A DNA stretch of 51,234 bases from a virus, in IMG/VR virus record IMGVR_UViG_3300049048_000105, positions 1 to 51,234 of that record. One strand, 5' to 3'. Under the pieces are notes generated by a model, which saw only the letters and a list, made by a program, of their open reading frames with translations, had not been told where the DNA came from and searched no databases. This document shows, piece after piece, positions 7,900 through 15,213 of the stretch. Every line of letters begins with the position of its first letter. Positions within the stretch are counted from its first letter, which is position 1. A program made the translations under genes and the position numbers.

Positions 7900-8771
7900 G
7901 CTGCTGCCTTCCTTTCAACTGGCTGGGTCAATTCTTCCACCGTCATCTTCGCGGCCTTGGCGACGTTGGCCGCCGTGATGGTCGTCGAGCGCATCGAAAA
8001 TGCGCCCAGGTCGATCTCCGTCTCGAACGTGGTGAGCCGGCGCTGGATAACAATCTGCGTGAGGTACTGGCCCACGATGGTGGCCACCTGCTCGTTGATC
8101 ATCAGGCTCTGGCGGTTATCCTCCATGGCCGCTGCGCAGTCCTGGCGTGGCTGCTCGGCCTGCGTTCGAATCAGCCGCGGGTACACCAACGCCGGCGATG
8201 GCAGGCCGGAACAGAAGCCGCCCAGCGCGAACGCGCCGCGCAGGTCCTTGCGATTGGCCTTGGTCCCAAGCACCACCTGGCCGGCGTGCTCATGATTACC
8301 GGCATCAATCCACATGTCGTAGTGCCACGAGTGGAGCGCATCGGCCATAGCACTCCGGCCGGCCGGGCCATCCACCGCGCCGACGAGGATGTGATAGGAG
8401 TCATCACGACGCATCCGGTTGCGGATCGGCGTCGCCTGGCCGGTCAGCAGCTCGGCGGTGGCCATGACCGGCAGCGCCTCCATCTGAAGCCCAAAGGCGG
8501 CATTGAACCGGGCCACCAACGTGGCGGCCTTGTTGCGGCCCACCTCAGCATGGCTGAACAGCTGCCTGCCAACGTTCTTGTGTTCGACAACATCAGCGTC
8601 CAGCACCAGCGCGCTGATCGGTGGCCCACCGGTGGCGCGACAGTGGGCCATCAGCCTGGCCAGGCTCTGCACGACATAGCTGCCCGTGCCACCAGCGCCC
8701 ACAACGGTTATAAAGAATGCCTGTGCGCCAATGCCAAACGGCACGGCCGGATCAATAGTCAGTGTCTGCAT
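7896..8771 (-). CDS. PRTRC system ThiF/E1-like protein
   Basis: 291 aa. A Rossmann E1-like fold is shown by VVGAGGTGSYV (residues 23-32, ATP loop), VLDADVVEHKNVGRQLF (the conserved Asp plus the Asn-Arg-Gln motif) and VGRNKAATLV. A candidate catalytic Cys lies in GGFCSGLPSPA. By homology with E1 enzymes it should adenylate the C terminus of a ubiquitin-like partner, here most likely protein C at 11303-11512. It overlaps the JAMM gene by 20 bases and the DUF3102 gene by 4, so it is part of a tight operon. Confidence 0.88.
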   Translation of the reverse strand: MQTLTIDPAVPFGIGAQAFFITVVGAGGTGSYVVQSLARLMAHCRATGGPPISALVLDADVVEHKNVGRQLFSHAEVGRNKAATLVARFNAAFGLQMEALPVMATAELLTGQATPIRNRMRRDDSYHILVGAVDGPAGRSAMADALHSWHYDMWIDAGNHEHAGQVVLGTKANRKDLRGAFALGGFCSGLPSPALVYPRLIRTQAEQPRQDCAAAMEDNRQSLMINEQVATIVGQYLTQIVIQRRLTTFETEIDLGAFSMRSTTITAANVAKAAKMTVEELTQPVERKAAA

Positions 8772-9420
8772 ACTGCACTCCTGCTACATCCTGGAACGGC
8801 CCCAGGCTATCGAAGATCATCAGCGCCGGGATTACCTGGTGATGGCCGTAGACATTGAGCCGGCACATGATCTCCGGCCGGGCCGAGTGGATACGGCCGA
8901 TGACGACGGAGACGCTCAGGCCAGTGTCGTCCGCGTCGTCCGTGCTGCTGAAGAACGCCGGCATGCCGTGATGGGAATGGATGTCCACGAGCACATCAAC
9001 GCCGACGGGAACCTCGTAGTGGACGCGGGCCGCCGTCGCCAGTTGGCGGCCGGCCGGGCGTAGCACGAGGCGCTGGTCCGCAGGGTTGAATAAGACGAAA
9101 TATTGCTTCTCGATCGGCCGGGCAATGCCGCCGATGGTGTGCGCCGCCTGCTGGGCATCTTGGAGCAGCGGCGTCAGCCACACGCCCGGTATGCGCTGCG
9201 GCCAGGCAAACCAGCGGATGCTTGGTAGCAGACTGGCCAGGCCTGGCACAGCACAATCGCTCGTTCCGACCTGTACCACCAGCTCCAGCACCTGGTTGGC
9301 GCCGCGCTTGAACACGCCGTTCTGCGCCCAGAGCCAGGCCACGCCGCTGCCGGTCGGCCTGGGGGCGGTCGGCGTCGCGACGTGGTAGGACAGCAGCCCG
9401 GCCAGCGTGGGAATGTTCAT
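8752..9420 (-). CDS. PRTRC system protein A, JAMM/JAB protease-like
   Basis: 222 aa. The C-terminal half holds a complete JAMM signature HxHx7SxxD: His148, His150, Ser158, Asp161, with a candidate Glu136 (VHYEVP). JAMM proteins are zinc deubiquitinase-like proteases. In PRTRC cassettes protein A accompanies ThiF and an E2-like protein. It probably trims the ubiquitin-like protein or removes it from targets. The N-terminal 110 residues are a separate domain without a clear motif. It overlaps both neighbours. Confidence 0.85.
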   Translation of the reverse strand: MNIPTLAGLLSYHVATPTAPRPTGSGVAWLWAQNGVFKRGANQVLELVVQVGTSDCAVPGLASLLPSIRWFAWPQRIPGVWLTPLLQDAQQAAHTIGGIARPIEKQYFVLFNPADQRLVLRPAGRQLATAARVHYEVPVGVDVLVDIHSHHGMPAFFSSTDDADDTGLSVSVVIGRIHSARPEIMCRLNVYGHHQVIPALMIFDSLGPFQDVAGVQYADTDY

Positions 9421-10124
9421 AGCTGGCCTCGCAGCACCGATGCAAACGATGTGGGGTGGGGCACCAGGTCATCAAGCGGGTACTCGGTCGCTCCCTGCTC
9501 ATTGAGCCGCGACAGCATGCCTAGGACATTACTGGTGGCCAGCTGGCTCTTCCCAGCGGCCGCGTGCGGGCTAAAGCGGCTCCCCGTCAGGAAAAGGTCA
9601 AGGGTCTTCATCAGCGTGGCCGGCGCCGCCGGCGCCCGGCCGTCGCTGCTCCCCCAGCAAATACTGGCGTTGGGAAACACATTGGGGAAGGGTGCGTTGT
9701 AGAGGATCGTCTCTTCGCTGGCGGGAAACTCGTGGCTGGCCAGCGCCCAGATATGAAAGGATTCAATACAGCCCGACCAGACCAGCGGGGGGGTAGGGAT
9801 CGTCCAGATCTGGAGGCGGGAACCGTGCTCAACCTGGATGCGGATGGTCCGCGCCGGCACGTAGACGACGTAAAACGGCCGGCCGTTGCGCAGGCCGGTG
9901 GCCAGTGTGTTCGGCGGCAGGAGTCCAGAGGACGCCGGCAGCTTGCCGAGCACGCTAGCCAGGGCCGCAGGGTTGATCGGGTAGGATGTCCAGCGGCCGA
10001 ACTTGCGCCGGGTGACGACAACGCAGTTCTCGTAGAAGTCGAGCTGGAGCCGCGGCGGCGTGGCCAGTTCGACCTCACGCTGGTACGGCCTGGCGCCGCG
10101 TTTAGACAAGGGTGTTTTCACCAT
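9417..10124 (-). CDS. PRTRC system protein B, E2-like
   Basis: 235 aa. Residues 144-157 (APFPNVFPNASICW) match the active-site segment of ubiquitin-conjugating enzymes (HPNV-x-GxICL pattern), placing the catalytic cysteine at Cys156. The His of canonical E2s is absent, as in the prokaryotic E2-like family D to which PRTRC protein B belongs. It should receive the ubiquitin-like protein from the ThiF partner. The gene overlaps the JAMM gene by 4 bases (ATGA). Confidence 0.83.
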   Translation of the reverse strand: MVKTPLSKRGARPYQREVELATPPRLQLDFYENCVVVTRRKFGRWTSYPINPAALASVLGKLPASSGLLPPNTLATGLRNGRPFYVVYVPARTIRIQVEHGSRLQIWTIPTPPLVWSGCIESFHIWALASHEFPASEETILYNAPFPNVFPNASICWGSSDGRAPAAPATLMKTLDLFLTGSRFSPHAAAGKSQLATSNVLGMLSRLNEQGATEYPLDDLVPHPTSFASVLRGQL

Positions 10125-11091
10125 AGACCTCCATCAATGTGCGTGGCTGCTGGATACGTGCGCGAATGACTGCCGCCGCTCCGTAGATGTGCAGCATCAG
10201 GTCGATAATCAACCCGGGGTCATCATGCAACGCCACCCCGAGCTTATGCGCCTCAAGCGACCAGGCATTTGCTTCGTCCTGTTGATCACGAAGGGATTGG
10301 ATGTACTCCTGATCCTCCCAGTTCAGGCAGTCCTGCCAGCCGCCGCCCTCATCCAGCTCGCCGCTGCTTAGGTCAGCGTACTGGTTGCCTGTGCCTTTCA
10401 GCATGTAGACCAGCACGTCTCCAAATTCCTCGCAGCCAAGGATCGGCGTTCGATTCAGTTCATCGCGGAGGGCCTCAAGGCTCAATGGCTGAATGGTTGG
10501 CATCTGCTCTACCACATCAAGGATCTCCGAGGGAACGCCCTCAAAGTCGGCGAGGTCGTCAATCAGATGCACCATAGTCTGCCGGAATGGGACCCAACAG
10601 GCGGCGGCAATGCCGTGGTAGATCTCGGTTGTTTCGTGGATTGCGTGAGGAAACCCAAACACGGCAAGCGGCGGGTTGTCCAACCAATCGGAGATATTCG
10701 ATCCAACCCGCTCGTGCTCCAGCAGCGGGTGCCCCTCTTCTGCCAGTTCCTGGCCAATGACCTGTTGCTCCATCTCATCCCAGTCCATTCGATATTCCAG
10801 GTGTTCAGCAAAGTCATAGTCAACGATGAGCAGCTTGGGAAGGAGATAGGCGAACTGGAGCGCCGCCGCCATAACTGCGCCGCGCGTTGCCGGCGTCGCA
10901 ACGATCTCTGCCATCACGTCAGGAAACCAGATCGAGAGCGCCCGGAGGCCGCGTAGGCCAGCCCCCCAGGAGCGCAGATCCTCACGATCAGCAATCGACC
11001 CGCCGCGCAGCGTCCGCGCATCTACCATCCGTCGGGCAACATGTCCGGCTGTTCGAGGGGGGATGCGGGAATGTCTTCTAATTGCTGCCAT
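10102..11091 (-). CDS. PRTRC-cassette protein, position of protein F
   Basis: 329 aa, starting at ATG 11091 with AGGAAG 7 bases upstream. It is acidic and helical (DWDEMEQQVIGQELAEEGHPLLEHE; a long negatively charged stretch around residues 205-260). I see no catalytic motif. Its place between genes C and B and its length fit PRTRC protein F, but this rests on synteny alone. The N terminus is basic and overlaps the preceding small gene by 70 bases. Confidence 0.6.
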   Translation of the reverse strand: MAAIRRHSRIPPRTAGHVARRMVDARTLRGGSIADREDLRSWGAGLRGLRALSIWFPDVMAEIVATPATRGAVMAAALQFAYLLPKLLIVDYDFAEHLEYRMDWDEMEQQVIGQELAEEGHPLLEHERVGSNISDWLDNPPLAVFGFPHAIHETTEIYHGIAAACWVPFRQTMVHLIDDLADFEGVPSEILDVVEQMPTIQPLSLEALRDELNRTPILGCEEFGDVLVYMLKGTGNQYADLSSGELDEGGGWQDCLNWEDQEYIQSLRDQQDEANAWSLEAHKLGVALHDDPGLIIDLMLHIYGAAAVIRARIQQPRTLMEVYGENTLV

Positions 11092-11306
11092 AATCCGCTT
11101 CCTATCTGTAACGCGTTATGGGTGTTCCGGCTGGCGTGCCGGAAGTCGCGGTCAAGGTTCAGCCGAAGGACATCACCGAGCGTGTAGTCTGATGTCCCAT
11201 CCATCAGCCGGCGGAGTTGGTTGCTCGGGCCGTCCGTTGGCCAGAAGGCCGGCAGGGACTCCAGGGCGGCAATCAATGCCGCCCCGCCCGTCAGATCCTC
11301 GCTCAT
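11022..11306 (-). CDS. Small PRTRC-cassette protein, unknown
   Basis: 94 aa. The start is coupled to gene C by an ATGA overlap. The central segment LRRLMDGTSDYTLGDVLRLNLDRDFRH is helical, with no zinc or catalytic motif. It overlaps the next gene by 70 bases in a different frame, unusually long for this operon. Expression is likely because of coupling. Function unknown. Confidence 0.6.
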   Translation of the reverse strand: MSEDLTGGAALIAALESLPAFWPTDGPSNQLRRLMDGTSDYTLGDVLRLNLDRDFRHASRNTHNALQIGSGLWQQLEDIPASPLEQPDMLPDGW

Positions 11307-11512
11307 CCCTTGGTCCCGACCTTCTTCACGAACTCCACTGTCGGGTACTCCACGCCGTCGATGGTTTCCTTGCCAGCCTGGATGGTGGCCGTGCTGACCA
11401 TCGGGTAGGTCGCGGCGAGCTGGGCGCGGATGGCCTCGTTGTCCGTCTCAATCGGAACCTGGAAGCGTTGGCCGTCGACGATGATGATCTTTGCGGTAGC
11501 GGTAGTAGTCAT
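11303..11512 (-). CDS. PRTRC system protein C, ubiquitin-like
   Basis: 69 aa. It has a short beta-grasp pattern: IIIVDGQRFQVP, a helix of the type NEAIRAQLAATYP, and C-terminal strands ending VKKVGTKG. The ATYP segment and the GTKG end are characteristic of PRTRC protein C, a prokaryotic ubiquitin-like family. The terminal Gly would be the site activated by the ThiF protein. There is no tail beyond it, so it may not need processing. Confidence 0.83.
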   Translation of the reverse strand: MTTTATAKIIIVDGQRFQVPIETDNEAIRAQLAATYPMVSTATIQAGKETIDGVEYPTVEFVKKVGTKG

Positions 11513-11545
11513 AGTTCTTATCCTCGTATCAGATACTGGAATAAT

Positions 11546-11842
11546 TCAATTCAGGTCCATCGTCTGCTGCTGGCGCGCGTGGCCGAGCAGCTGGGCCATC
11601 TCCGCCAGGCGGTTGTCCAGGTCCTTCTCGCACTCCTTGGCCGTCTTCAGCGCGTCGGTGGCGCGGGTGGCGAAGTAGGCCTTCTGTGCGGTGCGGGTGC
11701 TGGCGGCGGCCGTAAACAACTGCATGGTGTCCTGGGCCATTCCTTCGATCATCCTCGTGAGGATCTCCTCGGCGGCCGGGCTGATGGCGTTGACATCGCC
11801 ACACCGCTGCCGCACGTTTTGGATAAGTTCAGCGACCTTCAT
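11546..11842 (-). CDS. Small helical early protein
   Basis: 98 aa from ATG 11842 (TAGGAGGC just upstream). It is predicted to be all-helical, with the acidic-basic pattern of a coiled coil in its second half (DALKTAKECEKDLDNRLAEMAQLLGHAR). It lies between the ATPase gene and PRTRC protein C, 33 bases before the latter. It does not resemble PRTRC protein E by motif. Function unknown. Confidence 0.65.
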   Translation of the reverse strand: MKVAELIQNVRQRCGDVNAISPAAEEILTRMIEGMAQDTMQLFTAAASTRTAQKAYFATRATDALKTAKECEKDLDNRLAEMAQLLGHARQQQTMDLN

Positions 11843-11851
11843 CAAAGCCTC

Positions 11852-12538
11852 CTACAGCCCAAGGCCCTTGGCCAGGCTGGCCCAGGCCAGCGGTCGGGGG
11901 GTGGCGCCAAACACGCCCGTGCGGTCCTTGCCATACACGCTGCCGTTGGCCGTGAGCGTGTGCTCACAGATCATCTGCCGGCTGCTGGTATCACTCTTCC
12001 GGCAGTAGGCGATCACATCGAACATCTGCTCCACCTTATCCCGCAGCGCGGGCGGCAGGGCGATGTTGGTGTGGTGCAGGCCGTCCTCTGACTCCCGCTT
12101 GCTGTGGGCGGTCACGATTTTCAGCATCGGCAGGGCGACGAAGCGGCGCAGCGACGGCACCATGCGGGCAATGGGTTCGATGTGGTTGCTTCGGGAGTCC
12201 CTGTTGGCGGATTTACCCTTGAGCGCCTCATAGGTCAGCTCGTAGAGCGCGTCCAGGCCGTCCAAGATCACAACCTCGTAGGGGTGGTCCATCTTGGCCA
12301 GGTAGCTGGTCAGGATGTCGAGCTGCTCCAGCGACTGCACCTCAGCGCTCGGGCCAGTGAGTTTTTTGCAGCCGCCCTCCACGTCGATGATGATCCGGCG
12401 GCCGGCCGGCGCGCCCGTGGCGGCCGTCGTCTTGCCGACCCCGCCCCGGCCATACAGCAGCACGGCGGCGTTGGACCAGTCGGGGGCTTCGATATTCCGA
12501 ATGAAGTTCGGAATTTGGGTTTTTGCTGACTGTGCCAT
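11852..12538 (-). CDS. RecA-like AAA ATPase, phage nucleotide-binding protein
   Basis: 228 aa. Walker A is GRGGVGKTT (residues 31-39) and Walker B is EVVILDGLDAL. This fits the AAA_24/Sak4-type phage ATPase family, which binds single-stranded DNA and supports recombination or annealing. Other support comes from the RecA-like core size and its place in an early operon with an exonuclease. AAGGAA precedes the ATG. The family is confident, the exact role inferred. Confidence 0.82.
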   Translation of the reverse strand: MAQSAKTQIPNFIRNIEAPDWSNAAVLLYGRGGVGKTTAATGAPAGRRIIIDVEGGCKKLTGPSAEVQSLEQLDILTSYLAKMDHPYEVVILDGLDALYELTYEALKGKSANRDSRSNHIEPIARMVPSLRRFVALPMLKIVTAHSKRESEDGLHHTNIALPPALRDKVEQMFDVIAYCRKSDTSSRQMICEHTLTANGSVYGKDRTGVFGATPRPLAWASLAKGLGL

Positions 12539-12554
12539 TGTCGATTCCTTTATG

Positions 12555-12779
12555 TCAATCCTGCTTCTTGTAAACCTGCCACTTCGCCTCGTTCTCGGCC
12601 CTCGCCTGGGCCAGCCGCCGCTCCATCTGCTCTTTGTTGTAGACCCGGAGCCGGCGGGCCGCCTCGTTGAACTCGCGCTCGGCGAACTGGGCGACGTGCG
12701 GGCCGTAGTGGATGGCCAGTGCGTTCAGCATGCTGGCGAACGCCGGCGGCGGGGCGTTGGGATCGCGTGGTCCTCGCAT
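12555..12779 (-). CDS. Small early protein
   Basis: 74 aa, start supported by AGGAGG 5 bases upstream. The N terminus is Pro-rich. A charged helix follows (EREFNEAARRLRVYNKEQMERRLAQARAENEAKW as pattern, not identity). It is the first gene after the 81-aa gene in the operon. Function unknown. Confidence 0.6.
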   Translation of the reverse strand: MRGPRDPNAPPPAFASMLNALAIHYGPHVAQFAEREFNEAARRLRVYNKEQMERRLAQARAENEAKWQVYKKQD

Positions 12780-12788
12780 CGCCGCCTC

Positions 12789-13034
12789 CTATGCTGAACT
12801 CGTCCATCTGGCGGACGCTTCGCGCATGGCCTGGTCAGCCTGGGCGATGATGGCGTCAACCTCGCCCGGCCCCATCCATTGGCGGGCGCGCTCAAGCGCC
12901 CGGTCGTACTGGGCCAACAGCCCAGGCGCGGGGTTGCCACTGGCAATCAGCCCCGCCCGGTTCAGCGCCGCCAGGTGGACCAGCTCGGCCATCGTGTCGA
13001 GCAGGCCGGCGACAACAGAAATAGCACGCGTCAT
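12789..13034 (-). CDS. Small early protein
   Basis: 81 aa, helical (MTRAISVVAGLLDTMAELVH at the N terminus; ALERARQWMGPGEVDAIIAQADQ). Its start overlaps the preceding gene stop by 4 bases, so it is coupled. No recognised domain. Confidence 0.6.
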   Translation of the reverse strand: MTRAISVVAGLLDTMAELVHLAALNRAGLIASGNPAPGLLAQYDRALERARQWMGPGEVDAIIAQADQAMREASARWTSSA

Positions 13035-13192
13035 CGGCCACCGCCCAGGCTCTGCACCTGCTCAATCCAAAACTTGCGGGTGCAGTTCTGACCGGTCAGC
13101 CGGACCCACACCCACTCGCCGCAGATATCCTCGATAAATCCCAGGCGGCGCACGCCGTCATCGTTGACCTGGACTTCTTGATTGATGCTCAT
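13031..13192 (-). CDS. Small early protein, beta-rich
   Basis: 53 aa from ATG 13192, preceded by AAGGAG. The pattern VNDDGVRRLGFIEDICGEWVWVRL suggests a small beta barrel. The frame runs open further upstream through the GTAATTA repeats, but the ribosome site decides for the short form. Function unknown. Confidence 0.65.
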   Translation of the reverse strand: MSINQEVQVNDDGVRRLGFIEDICGEWVWVRLTGQNCTRKFWIEQVQSLGGGR

Positions 13193-13204
13193 CGTTGCTC
13201 CTTT

Positions 13205-13229
13205 GTAATTATGGTAATTACCGTAATTA
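13205..13229. repeat. Three GTAATTA repeats at 9-base spacing
   Basis: GTAATTA occurs at 13205, 13214 and 13223 in the 37-base gap between two minus-strand genes. It is strikingly AT-rich in a GC-rich operon. Regular spacing suggests a protein-binding site or a translation-control element. Confidence 0.6.
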
Positions 13230-13691
13230 CTATCGCTCGCTGGTCCGGTGCTCATCGAACTGGCGCTGCGCCCGTTCGCGCTGAGCGGCCGCTGGGATGA
13301 CGCGGGACGTGTTCTCGGGGTGCAGGAAACTGCCGAACTCCATCAGGCGGCAGCTCCGGGTAGCCGGGCTGGGCCAGAACTGCTCCTGCACGTCATACAG
13401 CTCACCATAGACCTCGGCCACGGCGGCCGCGCCGGCGGCCGGGATGGATGGATGGATGCGACACTGATGCGACTCGGACGCGACAGGCTGCGACAGCGGC
13501 GCGACATGGTCCGATACATCTGCAAGAGAATCGGACACAGACGCGACGTGCTTGCGACGGCAGGCGGCCTGATGGGTTGCCAGGCCGCGCACGGTCAGGC
13601 CGTCGCGCCCGCAGATCTCGCACGTCTGATCAGCTGGAGCGGAGACCGGCTTGGGCGCCGCGCCGGGGATGATGAGGGTGATCGTCTTCAT
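13230..13691 (-). CDS. Early protein with C2H2-like zinc finger
   Basis: 153 aa. CEICGRDGLTVRGLATHQAAC near residues 24-44 is a Cys2-His-Cys zinc finger that could bind nucleic acid. A disordered middle contains a region encoded by a GGAT tandem tract (13442-13458). The C terminus is basic. GGAGGT sets the start. Overlap with the next gene upstream is 4 bases. No known family recognised. Confidence 0.65.
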   Translation of the reverse strand: MKTITLIIPGAAPKPVSAPADQTCEICGRDGLTVRGLATHQAACRRKHVASVSDSLADVSDHVAPLSQPVASESHQCRIHPSIPAAGAAAVAEVYGELYDVQEQFWPSPATRSCRLMEFGSFLHPENTSRVIPAAAQRERAQRQFDEHRTSER

Positions 13692-13930
13692 GCCGGCACC
13701 TCCAGCACGCGCTCAGCGCCGATCTGGATCTCCAGCGCCAGGCTGGAGAGGATGACGTTGGCGGTCAGCGTGGAGCATTCAGCAATGAACTCCGTGGGGT
13801 TGAGCGGGTGCGTGGAGACGCCGCGCCGGCGAAAGATCCCCACCAGCGTTGCGGACAGCTCGGCCGGCACCTCGGCGATCAGGGTCAGGGGCGCGCCCTC
13901 GCGGGCATTCTTGATTTTGTGGATATTCAT
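13688..13930 (-). CDS. Small early protein
   Basis: 80 aa. Alternating hydrophobic pattern (LTLIAEVPAELSATLVGIFRRRG; NVILSSLALEIQIG) suggests a compact alpha/beta fold. It is coupled to the zinc-finger gene by a 4-base overlap. Function unknown. Confidence 0.6.
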   Translation of the reverse strand: MNIHKIKNAREGAPLTLIAEVPAELSATLVGIFRRRGVSTHPLNPTEFIAECSTLTANVILSSLALEIQIGAERVLEVPA

Positions 13931-13963
13931 GTCTCGCTACCTCTGGCTCAGGACAAACAAGGA

Positions 13964-13989
13964 ATGCGCAGCCCCTACGGGCTGCGCAT
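13964..13989 (-). terminator. Hairpin after the first early gene
   Basis: The perfect 11-base arms ATGCGCAGCCC and GGGCTGCGCAT enclose CTAC, 7 bases after the stop of the first gene of the minus early operon. No strong U tract follows. It may be an attenuator between the first gene and the rest. Confidence 0.65.
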
Positions 13990-13995
13990 CAGGAA

Positions 13996-14334
13996 TCAGC
14001 AGGCGATCCGGCGCTTGGACGAACGCCGCCAGTTGCGGTCTTCGTTCGCCGAGGTCGGCGCGGCCACCGTGCCGAGCAAACCAGCCGCGTTTTTCTCGCG
14101 GAAGCTGATGTCGGCCCAGCGGGTATAAATGTCCTGGGCTTGTTTGTACAGGGCAGAGTACTGGGACAGGAGCGGGGAGCGCTTGGGCAGCTGCTTCTGC
14201 GCGATCAGCAGCGCCAGGCGCAAGCCGGAGATTTTGGCGACGCGGGTTTCGGTTGCGGGCGGAACATCCGCGCCATGGTCAACGAGAGGCCCTGCGCCGA
14301 ACCGGAGCAGGGTGTCGAGCGAAGAAGCAGGCAT
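13996..14334 (-). CDS. First gene of the minus early operon
   Basis: 112 aa from ATG 14334, preceded by AAGGAGG. It is predicted to be helical, with a basic C terminus (NWRRSSKRRIAC). It is the first gene behind the minus-strand early promoter and is followed at once by a hairpin. By position it could be a regulator such as an antiterminator or antirepressor, but no motif shows this. Frames further upstream lack a ribosome site. Confidence 0.65.
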   Translation of the reverse strand: MPASSLDTLLRFGAGPLVDHGADVPPATETRVAKISGLRLALLIAQKQLPKRSPLLSQYSALYKQAQDIYTRWADISFREKNAAGLLGTVAAPTSANEDRNWRRSSKRRIAC

Positions 14335-14415
14335 AGCCTTGTCCTCCTTGGTATGGGTTGTGGGTTCGAAACGTTGATTGTGCTTATCTTGGCGGACGGC
14401 CAATCAACTGAGGGG

Positions 14416-14445
14416 AGTATAACATGGGGATAACTTAGATGTCAA
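14416..14445 (-). promoter_or_regulatory. Early promoter, minus strand
   Basis: On the minus strand TTGACA (14440-14445) and TATACT (14416-14421) are separated by 18 bases. It is correctly placed to drive the gene starting at 14334 and the early operon behind it. Confidence 0.7.
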
Positions 14446-14449
14446 CTAT

Positions 14450-14515
14450 AATATGCATATTAAAATATGCAGATTATTATTGACATTCTACGACTGATCA
14501 GTATAATATGCATTA
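14450..14515. promoter_or_regulatory. Repeated operators of the regulatory switch
   Basis: AATATGCATATT (14450-14461, perfect palindrome), a partial AATATGC at 14464-14470 and ATAATATGCATTA (14503-14515) lie between and over the divergent promoters. The last copy overlaps the plus -10 box. They are the natural binding sites for the adjacent XRE regulator. Confidence 0.65.
14480..14507 (+). promoter_or_regulatory. Promoter of the XRE regulator
   Basis: TTGACA (14480-14485), a 16-base spacer and TATAAT (14502-14507) match both consensus boxes fully. The -10 box overlaps an ATGCAT operator, so autoregulation is likely. Confidence 0.8.
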
Positions 14516-14535
14516 AATATCCCAGGGAGGTAAAC

Positions 14536-14775
14536 GTGCCTAAATATCGCATTCGCGAAATAGCCGAGGAAAAAGGTTGGAACATGACACGGCTTGCACG
14601 TGAGGCCAACATTGAAAGGGCTACCATCACTCCACTATGGAAGGGTGAGGATGCCAACCCGCGTATGTCCACACTGGAAGCAATCGCACGCAAATTAGAT
14701 GTTGAGGTTGGGGATCTTCTTGGTGAGGGACTAGCGGGAAAAATCGAAGACGGCCTAGCGAGGACTAGTCGCTAG
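14536..14775 (+). CDS. XRE/Cro-CI family transcriptional regulator
   Basis: 79 aa, GTG start at 14536 with GGAGG at 14526-14530. A single helix-turn-helix domain of the Cro/CI type fills most of it (IREIAEEKGWNMTRLAREANIERATITPLWKGE, then TLEAIARKLDVEVGDLL). It has no cleavage or dimerisation domain of the LexA/CI kind. Divergent promoters and ATGCAT operators beside it suggest it is the switch regulator controlling the early operons. Confidence 0.85.
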   Translation: MPKYRIREIAEEKGWNMTRLAREANIERATITPLWKGEDANPRMSTLEAIARKLDVEVGDLLGEGLAGKIEDGLARTSR

Positions 14776-14781
14776 GCCGTC
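14749..14781 (+). terminator. Hairpin overlapping the end of the regulator gene
   Basis: The arms GACGGCCTAGCGA and TCGCTAGGCCGTC (13 bases) enclose 7 bases and span the regulator stop codon. A second stem, GGCCG-CGGCC type, follows near 14787-14801. It is a likely terminator region for the regulator transcript. Confidence 0.6.
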
Positions 14782-15108
14782 GGTTGGCCGCCGAGACGGC
14801 CACAAAAGCCAAACGGGCTAAGCTGCCTAGATTTCGAGGTCCTGGCACAGCTATCGCCCGCTTTGGTTTCGGCGCACCTACAAGCGCACCTTTACAAATT
14901 GTTCACGTGTGCGGAGTTTCGCACAAATGATCTATGCTGATTCGGCATTTATTAAGGGAATCAGCTATAATATCCGTAATTGAAAGGGGCTGTCCGTCCG
15001 CCAAGACTAAGCACAGCCCCCCCGTTTCGAACCTTAACACACACAAAGGTGGCCAAGGCCAACGTCACTACAAGCGATAGCGCCGTCGTTTGCTATCATA
15101 CCACAACC
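14782..15108 (+). other. Non-coding segment with small transcript-like signals
   Basis: No gene is seen. It holds a TGTGCG...CGCACA stem (14908-14925), a TATAAT box (14966-14971) without a good -35, and GGGGCTGT...ACAGCCCC (14986-14993 and 15013-15020). The last two could bound a very short RNA of about 45 bases. Evidence for a small RNA is weak. Confidence 0.3.
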
Positions 15109-15192
15109 ATGGGACAAATGGGACAAATGGGACAAAACTTTTAGGTGATTTTTACCTACCTGTTGCCCACCTTATCGGGGGATGATAGCAAA
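15089..15192. repeat. Long-range inverted repeat enclosing three 9-base repeats
   Basis: TTTGCTATCAT (15089-15099) pairs with ATGATAGCAAA (15182-15192). Between them ATGGGACAA is repeated three times without gap (15109-15135). A related GGGACAAATG recurs at 15826. It lies upstream of a small helix-turn-helix gene, so it may be regulatory or part of a replication region. Confidence 0.6.
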
Positions 15193-15213
15193 CCACGACA
15201 TAGAGAGTGTCGT

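Noticed and set aside
14986-15030. tRNA or known small RNA
   Set aside because: The stem and a GTTTCGAACC-like string suggested a tRNA arm, but the length and arms do not fit a cloverleaf.
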